DNA of 64,000 bases from Planctomycetota bacterium (GCA_947444055.1 CANEYR010000006.1:1-64000), one strand, 5' to 3'. Numbered from the stretch's first letter, positions 17,167-25,488 are shown. Program-made: numbers and translations. Notes: generated by a model not told the origin, from the sequence alone.

Positions 17167-17208
17167 GCGAACGGCCGTGCCCACCACGTGGTGGGCACGG
17201 CCGTTCGC
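17167..17208. terminator. 42-bp perfect palindrome, likely bidirectional terminator
   Basis: Positions 17167-17187 are the exact reverse complement of 17188-17208, giving a 42-bp perfect palindrome centred on CCACGTGG. It starts 3 nt after the tRNA and ends 21 nt before the stop codon of the leftward secreted-protein gene, so it sits between convergent transcripts. There is no long T-run on either side (GATTTCAG to the right). It could form a very stable hairpin in either transcript; terminator function is inferred from position. Confidence 0.65.
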
Positions 17209-17229
17209 GATTTCAGAGCCGGGATCGGA

Positions 17230-18900
17230 TCAGAAAGCGCCGACGCGCATGTTGAGCGCGTTCGAGGTGATCAAACCACCTGGGTTCTGCAGCGCGTCGA
17301 GCCACACCGACTGCGCGTAGAAGCTCTGGCCGATGATCGAGGGCGGGCCTAGCGGAATCGCGAACGGCACCACCATGCTCGGGAATGGCGGGCCGAGGTT
17401 GGTGATGAGGTTGCCCACACCTTGGTTGATGTCGACGTTGGCGACGCAACCAGGGGAGCCGATGATGCCGAGGTCCAAACCAACCGGCGAGAACGGCGGC
17501 AGGTCGGAGACGGTGACGAAGCAAAGGCCGAGGTTCAGGCTCGTGGCGTTGCTGGTCGTCAGGTTGACGAGCGACCCGAGCACCGGGTTGACGTTGGCGG
17601 CCAAGGTGAGCGGCGCTTGGTCGGTGCCGGACGTGAACGCCGGCAGTGAAGCCGACAGGTCGATGGTGCCTGGGTCGAGCGACGTCGCGCCTGGCGAGAA
17701 GCCAACCAGCGTCGGCCAACCACCACCACCCGCTTGGCTCATCACGCCCCAGCGGAACTCGACGTTGCCACTGGCGAAGAACGCCATCTGGAAGGTGTTT
17801 GAGGTCGCCGCGATCGCCGACGTCGGCACGGCCAGCCAGGTGAACAAGTGCACACCATTCACGGCGTCATAGTCGTAGTGCGTGGTGCCGCCGACGGCCG
17901 GGTCCATGTCGTAGTGGTTGCCCATGCGCACGGCAGTGCCCGTCATCCAAGCGGCTGTCGTTGGGTTCGCCACGGCGGGGGTGGTGCCGAGCAGGTTGAT
18001 GTACCCGTTCGAACTCATTTCGACGCTGGTCGTCGCGACGCTGATACCGCCGATGTTGGGGAACAGGATGGGTTGCGGGGCCAGGGCGATGACCAGGTTG
18101 TTGTCGTCAGCGTGGCCGAGCGACGTCGAGGTGACCGGGGCGACTGGCGTGGTACCCGCCGTGATGCTGCTCCAACGATTGTTCACGGTGTCGAGCGTCC
18201 AGAGCATCGACGTGTTGTTGAAGTCGACCGATACCGAGCTGGGGAACAGTTCGTAGATCGAGCGATAGAAGGAGTAGCAACCGGCACCGTACGGGGTGCG
18301 GCGTGCGAACGGCATCACGGTGCCACCGAGCGAGTAGTCAATGGAGCCATTGATGCTGCGCGGTGAGAACGTGGGCAGGGTCAAAAAGGCGTTCGAAGCG
18401 CCGCCAGTAGTGGCGACGAACTCGTTCCCCGGCGCCGTGAAGTTGAACAAGCCGTTCTGGTAGCCCCAGCTATGGCCGACGGCGTGCAACGCGATGCCGT
18501 AGCTGCCGGGACCGAAGGTCACCGTGCCCGGATTGACGCCGGCTGGGTTCAGCACGCCAATGCAGGGCGTGTCCACCGCGGCAGTTGGAATGGCGACTGG
18601 CGTTGACGATGCAATCAGCGACCAAACCCCAGGGTTGACAGCCACGTTCCCCTGCCATTGGGTCGGACCGATGTACATTCTGAATGACGAGTTGCCAACC
18701 GCGGTCACGTCGGAGGCGACGTAGTTGAGGTTGACGAGCGTGATGGTCGTGTTGACCGTCAAGTTCAGGTAGATGCCACCGCCGACGTTGCCCTGGTTCG
18801 GGCTGGTGAGCGGTTGTCCAAGCGGGCAATTGAAAGTCTGGGCTGAAGCCAGCGTTGCAAGGGCGAGGCTAGCTGCGGCAAGGGATAAAAGGTTGCGCAT
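17230..18900 (-). CDS. Secreted protein with shared C-terminal module
   Basis: A 556-residue exported protein beginning MRNLLSLAAASLALATLASAQ, a clean signal peptide. Residues ~25-200 are beta-rich (IYLNLTVNTTITLVNLNYVA). The middle holds SSNGYINLLGTTPAVANPT and VHLFTWLAVPT-like strands seen in secreted planctomycete proteins with a lectin-like or nidogen-like layout. The C-terminal ~90 residues, from DLGIIGSPGCVANVDIN to FYAQSVWLDALQNPGG and the last residues SNALNMRVGAF, carry the module found in three other exported proteins here. No catalytic residues are recognised. The gene is monocistronic and converges on tRNA-Arg with a palindrome between them. Confidence 0.72.
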   Translation of the reverse strand: MRNLLSLAAASLALATLASAQTFNCPLGQPLTSPNQGNVGGGIYLNLTVNTTITLVNLNYVASDVTAVGNSSFRMYIGPTQWQGNVAVNPGVWSLIASSTPVAIPTAAVDTPCIGVLNPAGVNPGTVTFGPGSYGIALHAVGHSWGYQNGLFNFTAPGNEFVATTGGASNAFLTLPTFSPRSINGSIDYSLGGTVMPFARRTPYGAGCYSFYRSIYELFPSSVSVDFNNTSMLWTLDTVNNRWSSITAGTTPVAPVTSTSLGHADDNNLVIALAPQPILFPNIGGISVATTSVEMSSNGYINLLGTTPAVANPTTAAWMTGTAVRMGNHYDMDPAVGGTTHYDYDAVNGVHLFTWLAVPTSAIAATSNTFQMAFFASGNVEFRWGVMSQAGGGGWPTLVGFSPGATSLDPGTIDLSASLPAFTSGTDQAPLTLAANVNPVLGSLVNLTTSNATSLNLGLCFVTVSDLPPFSPVGLDLGIIGSPGCVANVDINQGVGNLITNLGPPFPSMVVPFAIPLGPPSIIGQSFYAQSVWLDALQNPGGLITSNALNMRVGAF

Positions 18901-19214
18901 GGGGAGTCTTTCGGTTGGTGACAGGTATCAAGGCTCGACGAGAGCCTCGAAGCAGGCGGCGAAGTCTAGGCACCCAACGAGATTGGGTCGAGGTGGGGTG
19001 AGGCTTCGTCAATTGGCTTGGACGTTGCTCGGTGGCGGGAGAGTTCCATCGGAACGAAACTGACGGTGTTGTTCCCGACGCGTCACCGCTATCACGATCT
19101 GGATGGGCTCGGCACGGCGATGGCAGCGTCCCCTTGCGTGTTGCATCCTGTGGAAAGCCCGCCCGCGCTGCCACACGCTCTGACCTTGCTCGTTTCTGGC
19201 GCCGAGTTTTTCTG
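18901..19214. other. Divergent intergenic region, 314 bp
   Basis: This gap separates the leftward secreted-protein gene from the rightward subtilase gene and must hold both promoters. The frame of the subtilase is open through much of it (from 19032), but that extension lacks a signal sequence, whereas ATG 19215 begins a lipoprotein signal. CTCGACGAGAGCCTCGA near 18935 and CACCCAACGAGATTGGGTCG near 18971 are small inverted-repeat-like stretches. No convincing -35/-10 pair or RNA gene was identified. Confidence 0.5.
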
Positions 19215-21296
19215 ATGAACCCATCTCTCTCGCGATTCTCGTCCTTGTCCTTGGTTGGATTTCTCGCCACCGCATGCGGTGGCGGCGGTGGAGGCGGCGG
19301 TGCGACGACAGCGACCGTGTCTGGTCAGTTGCGCCTGCCTGCCGTAGCGCCCGCGCGCCTGGCGCCACTGTTCGCCGCCGAGCAGCCCATGCTTCCTGGG
19401 GAAGTCGTGGTCTGGCTCGACGCCACGACCGCGGCACTTGACCTGGCGGTCGATGGCTTCGACCTGGTCCGCAGCGGCGGTCCGATTGCCGTCTACCGGG
19501 CCCATGCCGCCGCCGGACGTTCCTCGTTGGCCGAAGGTGCGGCGCTGGTCGACAGTGTCGAGCGGGCGACGTGTGATGCCGCCGCCGCCATGCAAGCACG
19601 CGCGGGCGTTCGCTGTGCCAGTCCCAACTACCTGCTGAAGGCGTGCATCGAGCCCAACGACACCTACTACGACAAGCAGTGGCACTACCCGCAGATCAAC
19701 CTGCCGCAGACCTGGGCGCTGACCCAAGGCTCGAACAACGTGATCGTCGCCGTGCTCGACACCGGCATCGTTTCGGCGCACCCGGAGTTCGCCGGTCGCT
19801 TCGTCAGTGGCTTCGACATGATCAGCAGTGCGACGGCGGCCCGCGATGGCGATGGGCGCGATGCCAATCCAGAGGATGAAGGCGACCTCGAGACGCCGCA
19901 GGGCAGCAGCTTCCACGGCACCCACGTCGCAGGCACGATCGGCGCCAACGGCAACGACGGCGCTGGCGTCGCTGGTGTTGATTGGAACTGCAAGCTGATG
20001 ATTGTGCGTGTGCTCGGGCGCGGCGGTGGCAGTGTCGACGACATCGCCAACGGCATTCTGTTCGCGGCCCGTCTGGCGAATGGCAGTGGGCAGTTGCCAG
20101 CACAACGCGCCGACGTCATCAACATGAGTCTCGGTGGTCCGGGGCTGAGCACCGTGCTCGAACAAGCCTGCGATGCGGCGGCGAATGCTGGCTCGCTGCT
20201 GGTGGCTGCAGCGGGCAACGACAATTCGAGCCAGCCGAGCTCGCCCGCGGCGTTCAGTTCGGTGTTGTCGGTCGGCGCCGTCGACCTGGTGCGAGCGCGC
20301 GCGCCCTATTCAAACTTCAGCCCGACCGTCGACATCTGGGCGCCGGGTGGCGACATGACCGCCGATCGCAACGGCGACAGCTTTCCGGATGGGGTGCTGT
20401 CGTGCATGGCAGATGACCAAGGCGCGCTGTTCTTCAAGTTCGAGAACGGCACCTCGATGGCGAGCCCGCACATCGCCGGCGTGGCAGCCTTGGTGAAGGC
20501 CGCCAATCCAACTTTGACAGCGAGCCAGATTCGCACCATCCTGACCAGCACGACCATGTCTGGCAGCAACCTGCCGAACAACGGGCGACTCGTGGATGCG
20601 CTGGCGGCGGTGCAGTCAGCATTGGGTGGAGCGGCGGGGGTGCCGTTGCTTGTCGCGACGCCGGCCGCCGTCGACTTGGGAGCGACGTCGACGACCGCGA
20701 CGGTGACGTTGGAGAATCGCGGCAGCAGCAACCTGGTGTTCAGTTCGTTCTCGTTCCAACCGGCCGCACCCTGGTTCTCAGGCTTGTTGAGTGACGCGGT
20801 CGCGAGCAATGGCATCGACTTGGATTCGCTGGCGATCACGGTGGATCGCGCCGGGTTGGCCAATGGTGTGCAGCAGACCCGGCTGACCCTCAACTACTTG
20901 GATGGCGTCACCCCGGTGACGGTCGAGGTGGAGCTGCGCCTGCAGATTGGGCAATCGCCGGCCTCGGCGGACACCGTGTTCGTGCTGCTGGTGGATCCGG
21001 TGACGCTGGAAGCGCGGTTCCAAACGTCGACGGCGGATGCGAACGGCTTTGCCTTCGCGATGGCGGCGGTGGCGGCGGGTGACTACTTGTTGGTAGCGGG
21101 CACCGATCGCGACAACGATGGCCTGATCGGCGATGCGGGCGAGTTGTTTGGCGCCTGGCCTAACCTCGACGATGTCTTGCCGGTCACGGTGGCAGGTGGC
21201 GTCAACAATGTGGATCTCGAGTTCGGCATGCAGGACTTGGCGACGGTGCAGTCGGCTGGTGGCGCCGGGGCGCGCACGTTCCGGAGAATGCCATGA
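19215..21296 (+). CDS. Subtilisin-like serine protease, lipoprotein
   Basis: A 693-residue S8 family peptidase. The signal MNPSLSRFSSLSLVGFLATAC places a candidate lipidated Cys at 21, followed by eight glycines, a flexible tether. A pro-region is followed by the catalytic domain: Asp182 in VAVLDTGI, His234 in HGTHVAGT, the oxyanion region AAAGNDNSS, and Ser414 in NGTSMASPHIAG. Residues after ~475 form a beta-rich C-terminal part: VDLGATSTTATVTLENRGSS is an Ig-like/choice-of-anchor type domain, then a segment like VFVLLVDPVTLEARF that probably binds metal at DRDNDGLIGD. It acts on the cell surface or in the periplasm. The following small lipoprotein gene overlaps it (ATGA). Confidence 0.93.
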   Translation: MNPSLSRFSSLSLVGFLATACGGGGGGGGATTATVSGQLRLPAVAPARLAPLFAAEQPMLPGEVVVWLDATTAALDLAVDGFDLVRSGGPIAVYRAHAAAGRSSLAEGAALVDSVERATCDAAAAMQARAGVRCASPNYLLKACIEPNDTYYDKQWHYPQINLPQTWALTQGSNNVIVAVLDTGIVSAHPEFAGRFVSGFDMISSATAARDGDGRDANPEDEGDLETPQGSSFHGTHVAGTIGANGNDGAGVAGVDWNCKLMIVRVLGRGGGSVDDIANGILFAARLANGSGQLPAQRADVINMSLGGPGLSTVLEQACDAAANAGSLLVAAAGNDNSSQPSSPAAFSSVLSVGAVDLVRARAPYSNFSPTVDIWAPGGDMTADRNGDSFPDGVLSCMADDQGALFFKFENGTSMASPHIAGVAALVKAANPTLTASQIRTILTSTTMSGSNLPNNGRLVDALAAVQSALGGAAGVPLLVATPAAVDLGATSTTATVTLENRGSSNLVFSSFSFQPAAPWFSGLLSDAVASNGIDLDSLAITVDRAGLANGVQQTRLTLNYLDGVTPVTVEVELRLQIGQSPASADTVFVLLVDPVTLEARFQTSTADANGFAFAMAAVAAGDYLLVAGTDRDNDGLIGDAGELFGAWPNLDDVLPVTVAGGVNNVDLEFGMQDLATVQSAGGAGARTFRRMP

Positions 21297-21685
21297 AGCG
21301 AATCGTCACCGGTTCTCTCGTCGTGGCGGCGGCGGCGTGTGCTGGCGGGCCAGCGGCTGATGGCCGGGCGCCGCTGCCCGATTGGCGAGGTCCGGCGGTG
21401 CACTGCCGCCATCTCGGGGACCGTGGTCTCGAAGTCGAATTGATGGCGCCGACCGCTGGGCACGAACTGGAGTTGGCCGGCGTTGACGTCGTCGGCACCT
21501 GCGCCGAGGTGCAGTTGGTGCATCGGTTGCCGACCGCGGACTTCGTAGCGCAGGTTCTCACCACGCAGCGACTCGTGGTGCCAGCCGAACGGTTGGCGGA
21601 CGCGACGGTCGTCATGCTGTGGATTGCGTCGCCGACCGTCGACCAAGGCGCTCGTCGCTTGGCGATCACGACGGCGCGACCGTGA
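21293..21685 (+). CDS. Small lipoprotein downstream of the subtilase
   Basis: A 130-residue protein with a lipoprotein signal MKRIVTGSLVVAAAAC (candidate lipidated Cys16). The remainder is beta-rich (LEVELMAPTAGHELELAGVD and ATVVMLWIASPT) with two further cysteines and no recognised family. The ATG overlaps the subtilase stop (ATGA), so the two are translationally coupled; a chaperone, inhibitor or substrate role for the protease is an inference from position only. Its stop codon lies within the first unit of a 14-bp tandem repeat. Confidence 0.65.
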   Translation: MKRIVTGSLVVAAAACAGGPAADGRAPLPDWRGPAVHCRHLGDRGLEVELMAPTAGHELELAGVDVVGTCAEVQLVHRLPTADFVAQVLTTQRLVVPAERLADATVVMLWIASPTVDQGARRLAITTARP

Positions 21686-21761
21686 TCTCGCGACCGTGAT
21701 TTCGCGACCGTGATTTCTCGACCGTGATTTCTCGACCGTGATTCCACCACGGTGATTTCTC
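21678..21761. repeat. Six tandem 14-bp repeats
   Basis: Six contiguous units of consensus GACCGTGATTTCTC begin at 21678, 21692, 21706, 21720, 21734 and 21748; units 3 and 4 are identical and the outer ones carry 1-4 changes. The first unit contains the TGA stop of the preceding lipoprotein gene. The array fills the gap between two convergent genes. A 14-bp period is not a codon multiple, so translation through it would shift frame at each unit. Variable-number behaviour is possible. Confidence 0.9.
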
Positions 21762-21773
21762 GACCACCCGCAG

Positions 21774-22232
21774 TCAGAGACCAGCTGCCTTGACGTTGGC
21801 GAGAAACTGGTCTTGCCAGTGGTAGCCAGTGAGCAGGCTGGTGTCGTTGTCGCCGAGCAGCGCGCGCGCCAGATACAGCGCCTCGATCGACGCGAGACCC
21901 GCTTCCGGATCGTCGAACACCTTGCTGGTGCGTGGATACGCCGTGCGCACCGCCGAAGGGATCGAGCGCGCAATCGGCTCGCCGATCACGCACGTGCGCA
22001 GCTGCGGCAGCCAACGCCACGTCGAGTCGAGCAGCAGCAGCGGCTGACCGGCGTCGGCCAAAGACAGTGGTGGGGCGTCGACCGCCAGGAGGATGAACCC
22101 CGTCGCATCAAAGCGAAAGTCCGGGCGCGCTCGCAAGAACGTCATCTCGGGGCGCGTGTGCAAGAAGCGCAGCGAGCACTTCGCGATGCGTTCCTTCGGG
22201 TGACGGATCACTGTGGTCGGAACGGGCGTCAC
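21774..22232 (-). CDS. Tsr3/DTW-like SPOUT protein, probable aminocarboxypropyltransferase
   Basis: A 152-residue protein. The core LLLLDSTWRWLPQL, followed by an ARSIPSAVRTAYPRTSK stretch and the late GLASIEALYLARALLG and GYHWQDQFLANVK, matches the layout of the Tsr3/DUF367 C-terminal domain and, more distantly, DTW proteins. These are SPOUT-fold enzymes that transfer the 3-amino-3-carboxypropyl group from S-adenosylmethionine to rRNA or tRNA. The GTG start at 22232 overlaps the stop of the upstream GT9 gene (GTGA) and is preferred to the longer frame starting at 22340, which would run 112 bp into that gene. The substrate is unknown. Confidence 0.55.
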   Translation of the reverse strand: MTPVPTTVIRHPKERIAKCSLRFLHTRPEMTFLRARPDFRFDATGFILLAVDAPPLSLADAGQPLLLLDSTWRWLPQLRTCVIGEPIARSIPSAVRTAYPRTSKVFDDPEAGLASIEALYLARALLGDNDTSLLTGYHWQDQFLANVKAAGL

Positions 22233-23305
22233 GTTGGCACCCGTGCGAGTTGGCGCAGCACGGCAGCTTCCGCGGTGGCGACATCGATGCCGAGCACGCA
22301 CTGTGGTGTCACGCAGGTGCGTCGGCGGCAGGGTCGGCACGGCACCTCATGCCACAGCACTTCGTGTGGTTCGGTGCTGTGGGCGCGCGGGCCGTAGCGG
22401 GCCTGATCCTTGGGGCCAAACAGCGCAACACAGCGGGCGCCAACGGTGGCGCCAAGGTGTAGCGGTCCGGTGTCCGCGGCGACGACTACAGCACACTGCT
22501 GCATCACACCAGCCAGCCCGAGCAGGCCGAGTTGGCCACCGTCGATCGCGATGGCGCGCGGGGCTCTGGCGAGCACGGGGGCGGCGAGTTCGCTTTCACC
22601 TGGACCAAAGCCAACCAACACCGACAGCCCACGATCGGTGAGTCGGCGCGCGAGTTCGGCGAAGCGTTCACTCGGCCAGCGCTTGAACGCGGCGAAGGCA
22701 GAAGTGCCTGGATGCAGAAAGACGCGCGGTGCCTTGCTAGCGAGCAGCAGCGCTGCGGGTGGCTGCACGATTGCGAGCCGCGGCGCGGCCGGGCGACCGG
22801 ACAGACCGATGGCGGCGAGCAGGCGATGGCCTACTTCGGCGCGGTGCGGTGCGGGAGTCGGCATCGGCACCACGAGGCTGTAGGCACGCGCCGCGCCTTC
22901 GCGGGACGCCGGCACCCCTGGTCCGACTTTGTGGCGCGCCCGTGCGAGCACGACGTGCAGCGCGCTCTTGAGGATGCCATGCAGATCGAGCACGACGTCG
23001 TAACGGCTCTTGCGCAGGTTCCACAAGCTGGCAGCAATCGCCGCGCGTCGCCGACGTGGATAGACATGCACGGTCGCCAGTTGTGGGTGGTTGTCGAGCA
23101 GGGAACGAAAGCGGTCCTCGACCAGGAAATCGATCCGCACGTCGGGGCGTTCCCGGTGGATGGCGGCGACCGTCTCCAGCGCGAACAGCACATCGCCGAG
23201 CGCCGACAGCCGGACCACGAGCACGCTTCCACCTGCTGGCAGGTAGTGGGCGCCGGGCAGCGGCACGGTCGCGAGTGAACTAGACACCATCGAGGGCGTC
23301 AGCAT
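22229..23305 (-). CDS. Glycosyltransferase family 9 (heptosyltransferase-like)
   Basis: A 358-residue GT9 enzyme, the family of ADP-heptose:LPS heptosyltransferases. It has the N-terminal nucleotide-fold start SVLVVRLSALGDVLFALET, the mid-domain VVLDLHGILKSALHV, and the C-terminal donor-binding parts VFLHPGTSAFAAFKRWP and VVAADTGPLHLGATVGA. It is cytoplasmic and would add a sugar to the LPS core. The start is uncertain: ATGs at 23305 and 23290 both precede the conserved part. It is divergent from a Kdo-kinase-like gene, which fits a core-assembly role. Four to five cysteines near the end (CRPCRRRTCVTPQC) may bind a metal. Confidence 0.9.
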   Translation of the reverse strand: MLTPSMVSSSLATVPLPGAHYLPAGGSVLVVRLSALGDVLFALETVAAIHRERPDVRIDFLVEDRFRSLLDNHPQLATVHVYPRRRRAAIAASLWNLRKSRYDVVLDLHGILKSALHVVLARARHKVGPGVPASREGAARAYSLVVPMPTPAPHRAEVGHRLLAAIGLSGRPAAPRLAIVQPPAALLLASKAPRVFLHPGTSAFAAFKRWPSERFAELARRLTDRGLSVLVGFGPGESELAAPVLARAPRAIAIDGGQLGLLGLAGVMQQCAVVVAADTGPLHLGATVGARCVALFGPKDQARYGPRAHSTEPHEVLWHEVPCRPCRRRTCVTPQCVLGIDVATAEAAVLRQLARVPT

Positions 23306-23352
23306 TCGCGATCGGGCCAAAGACTTCCAGTGGGCGTTGTCTTCGGCGGCTC

Positions 23353-23358
23353 TATCAT
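23353..23358 (+). promoter_or_regulatory. Candidate -10 hexamer TATCAT
   Basis: TATCAT ends 6 nt before the GTG start at 23365. Transcription starting at normal distance would begin at or next to the start codon, giving a leaderless mRNA. There is no Shine-Dalgarno stretch between them. No convincing -35 element was found. Confidence 0.4.
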
Positions 23359-23364
23359 CCCGCC

Positions 23365-24156
23365 GTGGTTTCCCCAGCGTCCTTTGTCGAGTGCCGCGAG
23401 AAAGGTGGCGTCGGCTGGCTGCGCCAGGACGTCGCGACGGTGCCGCTGGAAGCGTTTTGGGGAGCGCTCGCGCCGCTGCCAGACGCCAAAGGTCGCGGCG
23501 GCGTTGGGCTGATGATGCTCGGTGGAGTGCAGTGCGTGGTGCGTCCGTACCGGCGCGGTGGTGCGCTCGGTGCGATCCTGCGCGATCGCTACGTGCGGCC
23601 GGGCCGCGCCAAGACCGAGCTCGCGGTGTTGGCGGCCTTGCGACAGGAAGGGGTGCCCGTGGTGGTGCCAGTGGCCGCGGTGGCGCGGCGAGCCGGCGCT
23701 TTCTGGCGGCTGCGGCTGTGCACGGAGTACGTGGCGGATGCGTTGCCGCTACCGGCCTTCATGGCGGCCCATCCAGCGCAGCGTCGCCACGTTGCGGAGG
23801 CGGTGGGCACCGTGTTGCGCTTGGCGTTCGCGGCGGGCCTGTGGCATCGCGACCTGCACGCGGACAACGTGCTGTGTTGTGTGCGTGGTGATCGCGTGCG
23901 GGTGGTGTTGATCGACCTCGACCGGGCCTCGTTGGCGGCCCCACTGAAAGTCAGCCTGCGCGACGACATGCTGGTGCGACTGCAGCGTTACCAAGTTCGC
24001 CACCGCACCCAGCTGGCCGCGGTGCCGTCGCGCGCCGAGACCATGCGCGGCTTGCGCGCGATCGAGGCCGATCGGGAAGCGCGCCACGAACTGTGGCGGC
24101 GGCTCGCCGAGAAGGTGTCGCGCGCCCTTCGTCGTCGTGGGTTGCCCGGGCGCTAG
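23365..24156 (+). CDS. Lipopolysaccharide (Kdo/WaaP-type) kinase
   Basis: A 263-residue protein of the LPS kinase family (KdkA/WaaP-like), which phosphorylates Kdo or heptose of the LPS inner core using ATP. The kinase-like fold is visible from AKTELAVLAALRQEGVPVV, then the catalytic loop LWHRDLHADNVL and the metal-binding VVLIDLDRASL. An N-terminal substrate region precedes it (QCVVRPYRRGGALGAIL). The start is a GTG with no Shine-Dalgarno but a TATCAT hexamer 6 nt upstream. It faces away from the GT9 gene, and a second family member lies at 57329, so two core positions may be phosphorylated. Which one is not determinable. Confidence 0.86.
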   Translation: MVSPASFVECREKGGVGWLRQDVATVPLEAFWGALAPLPDAKGRGGVGLMMLGGVQCVVRPYRRGGALGAILRDRYVRPGRAKTELAVLAALRQEGVPVVVPVAAVARRAGAFWRLRLCTEYVADALPLPAFMAAHPAQRRHVAEAVGTVLRLAFAAGLWHRDLHADNVLCCVRGDRVRVVLIDLDRASLAAPLKVSLRDDMLVRLQRYQVRHRTQLAAVPSRAETMRGLRAIEADREARHELWRRLAEKVSRALRRRGLPGR

Positions 24157-24239
24157 CGCGCGTGGGCGCGCTCGCGAAAGCCTGCGACCCGGCTTGGGGT
24201 CGTGGAGCCAGGCGGCAGCAGCGACGACACCGATTCGCG

Positions 24240-24417
24240 TTAGGCCAGTAGGGAGAACGGGGCCGTGTTGTGATCGCCGCCGCGTTTGGTGCGGCCGGCG
24301 GTGCGCGCGGCGTCACGCACGCGGTTCTTGGCGATCGACAACAACCAGGTTCGCCACGCGGTAGAGGCTCTGTCCGTCGAGAAGGATACCTCGGTGCGGC
24401 CGCGGTGGTGGCGACCG
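24240..24417 (-). pseudogene. Relic of an ECF sigma factor (region 2 fragment)
   Basis: Between two genes, the minus strand encodes a fragment read from about 24417 to a TAA at 24240-24242. Its centre, ASTAWRTWLLSIAKNRVRD followed by AARTAGRTKRGG, matches the region 2.3-2.4 part of ECF sigma factors. It aligns without gaps to the FLAWLL...KKRG stretch of the intact sigma factor at 11326-12045. There is no region 4, no start codon in a sensible place, and the 5' part is lost where the frame enters the neighbouring gene's stop codon. It is best read as a gene remnant, perhaps left by deletion of a sigma/kinase pair. Confidence 0.6.
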
Positions 24418-25488
24418 TCAAACGCCGGCCTCGCGTAGTTCCCGATCGAGACACTGCCGAAGGTAGTCGGCCAGTTGCGCCATGGCTTGCCGATGCAGAT
24501 GAACGGGCTCCTTATCCTTCGTCATCGCCGCGTCCACTTCGAACAGCAGGTCACTGCGCCCGCCCGCCTGCCGCAGATGGTTGGCGACGGCCTTGGCATC
24601 ACGCGCGTGCACCTGCCAAAGCCAATGGCAACGGTCGACCAGGTTTTGCCAGGCCGGATCGAGCTGTGGGTCGGCCGCTGTGAACGTGGCCGCCAGCGCC
24701 ATGCACAGGGTGCGATGTTCGTGATGGGCGGCGTAGCCGTTGGCGAGCTTCTGGTAGAGGCGCTCGCGCCGACGATTGTCGGGAATGGGGGCGACATACG
24801 CTTCGGTGCCCAGCACCAAGCGTGCGTAGGCGATGGTGTCGGTGTCTGGCATCTCGATCTTCACCCCGGATCGCCACGCGTCGTACAGCGTGACCCCCGC
24901 GAACACGGCGCCGTCGCGATCGGCGTACAAGTGCTCGAAGTACTCGCCGAGTTGGCGTTGCTGCGGATTCTGGTCGAGCATCGCGAGCACGCGGGCGACC
25001 GCGTGGTCGGCGCCCGGCGCATACCCACGCGCCATGTTGGTGAAGCGCTGGTCGTCGCTCAACTCGGTGGTGTCAGCGACGGTTGTGCCGCGCTGCCAGT
25101 CGTAGGTGACCGCCGCCGCCATGTCCGGCAACAACTGGCAGGGCCGCATGCCACGGGTTGCGCGTTGGTGCGATTCGGCATTGGCGCGAATGACCGTGCG
25201 AGCGGTGGCGACGGGCGCGAATTCACGCGGCTCGTACCACAGCAGCGGCGCCTTCATGGCATAGGCCGCGCGCCCCTGCTGCAGACCTTGAATCGATTGC
25301 AGCAGATCGTAGTTCTCGCGAGTGAGCCGCCGTTCGATGTTGCGCGTGACCTCGGCGCGCTTGGTTGGCGGCAGCGTCTGGTAGCGCGCGATGACGCCGG
25401 CTGCCGAGAGGGGAGGGGCTGCAGGCTCTTGCGCCAGCAGAAGACTGACGGTGCAGGCGAGTGCCACGGTGCGCTGGAGCGCGCGCAT
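24418..25488 (-). CDS. Exported protein of unknown function
   Basis: A 356-residue protein with an N-terminal signal (MRALQRTVALACTVSLLLAQ). The mature part is mixed helical with no recognised family. Notable stretches are RRLTRENYDLLQSIQGLQQG, APLLWYEPREFAPVA, a Trp-containing TYDWQRG and a helical C-terminus (HLHRQAMAQLADYLRQCLD). Two cysteines near LCMALA and VDRCHWLW could form a disulfide. ATG 25488 overlaps the stop of the upstream amidohydrolase gene (TGATG), so it is translationally coupled to that enzyme. A role in the same process is likely, but nothing in the sequence says which. Confidence 0.65.
   Translation of the reverse strand: MRALQRTVALACTVSLLLAQEPAAPPLSAAGVIARYQTLPPTKRAEVTRNIERRLTRENYDLLQSIQGLQQGRAAYAMKAPLLWYEPREFAPVATARTVIRANAESHQRATRGMRPCQLLPDMAAAVTYDWQRGTTVADTTELSDDQRFTNMARGYAPGADHAVARVLAMLDQNPQQRQLGEYFEHLYADRDGAVFAGVTLYDAWRSGVKIEMPDTDTIAYARLVLGTEAYVAPIPDNRRRERLYQKLANGYAAHHEHRTLCMALAATFTAADPQLDPAWQNLVDRCHWLWQVHARDAKAVANHLRQAGGRSDLLFEVDAAMTKDKEPVHLHRQAMAQLADYLRQCLDRELREAGV

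Noticed and set aside
17087..17208. tRNA-associated integration site of a mobile element
   Set aside because: No integrase, no repeated tRNA 3' end and no foreign genes follow; the palindrome is better explained as a terminator or binding site.
21678..21761. Possible CRISPR array
   Set aside because: Repeats are contiguous 14-bp units with no spacers, and no cas genes are nearby.
22233..22340. Longer form of the Tsr3/DTW-like protein from 22340
   Set aside because: The extra 36 residues are Arg-rich shadow sequence of the GT9 gene; the GTG at 22232 gives a GTGA overlap seen elsewhere in the window.
24157..24454. Separate coding gene on the minus strand between the Kdo kinase and the exported protein
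   Set aside because: The longest frame there is Arg/Pro/Ala-rich without features; the only recognisable segment, in another frame, is the sigma-factor relic.
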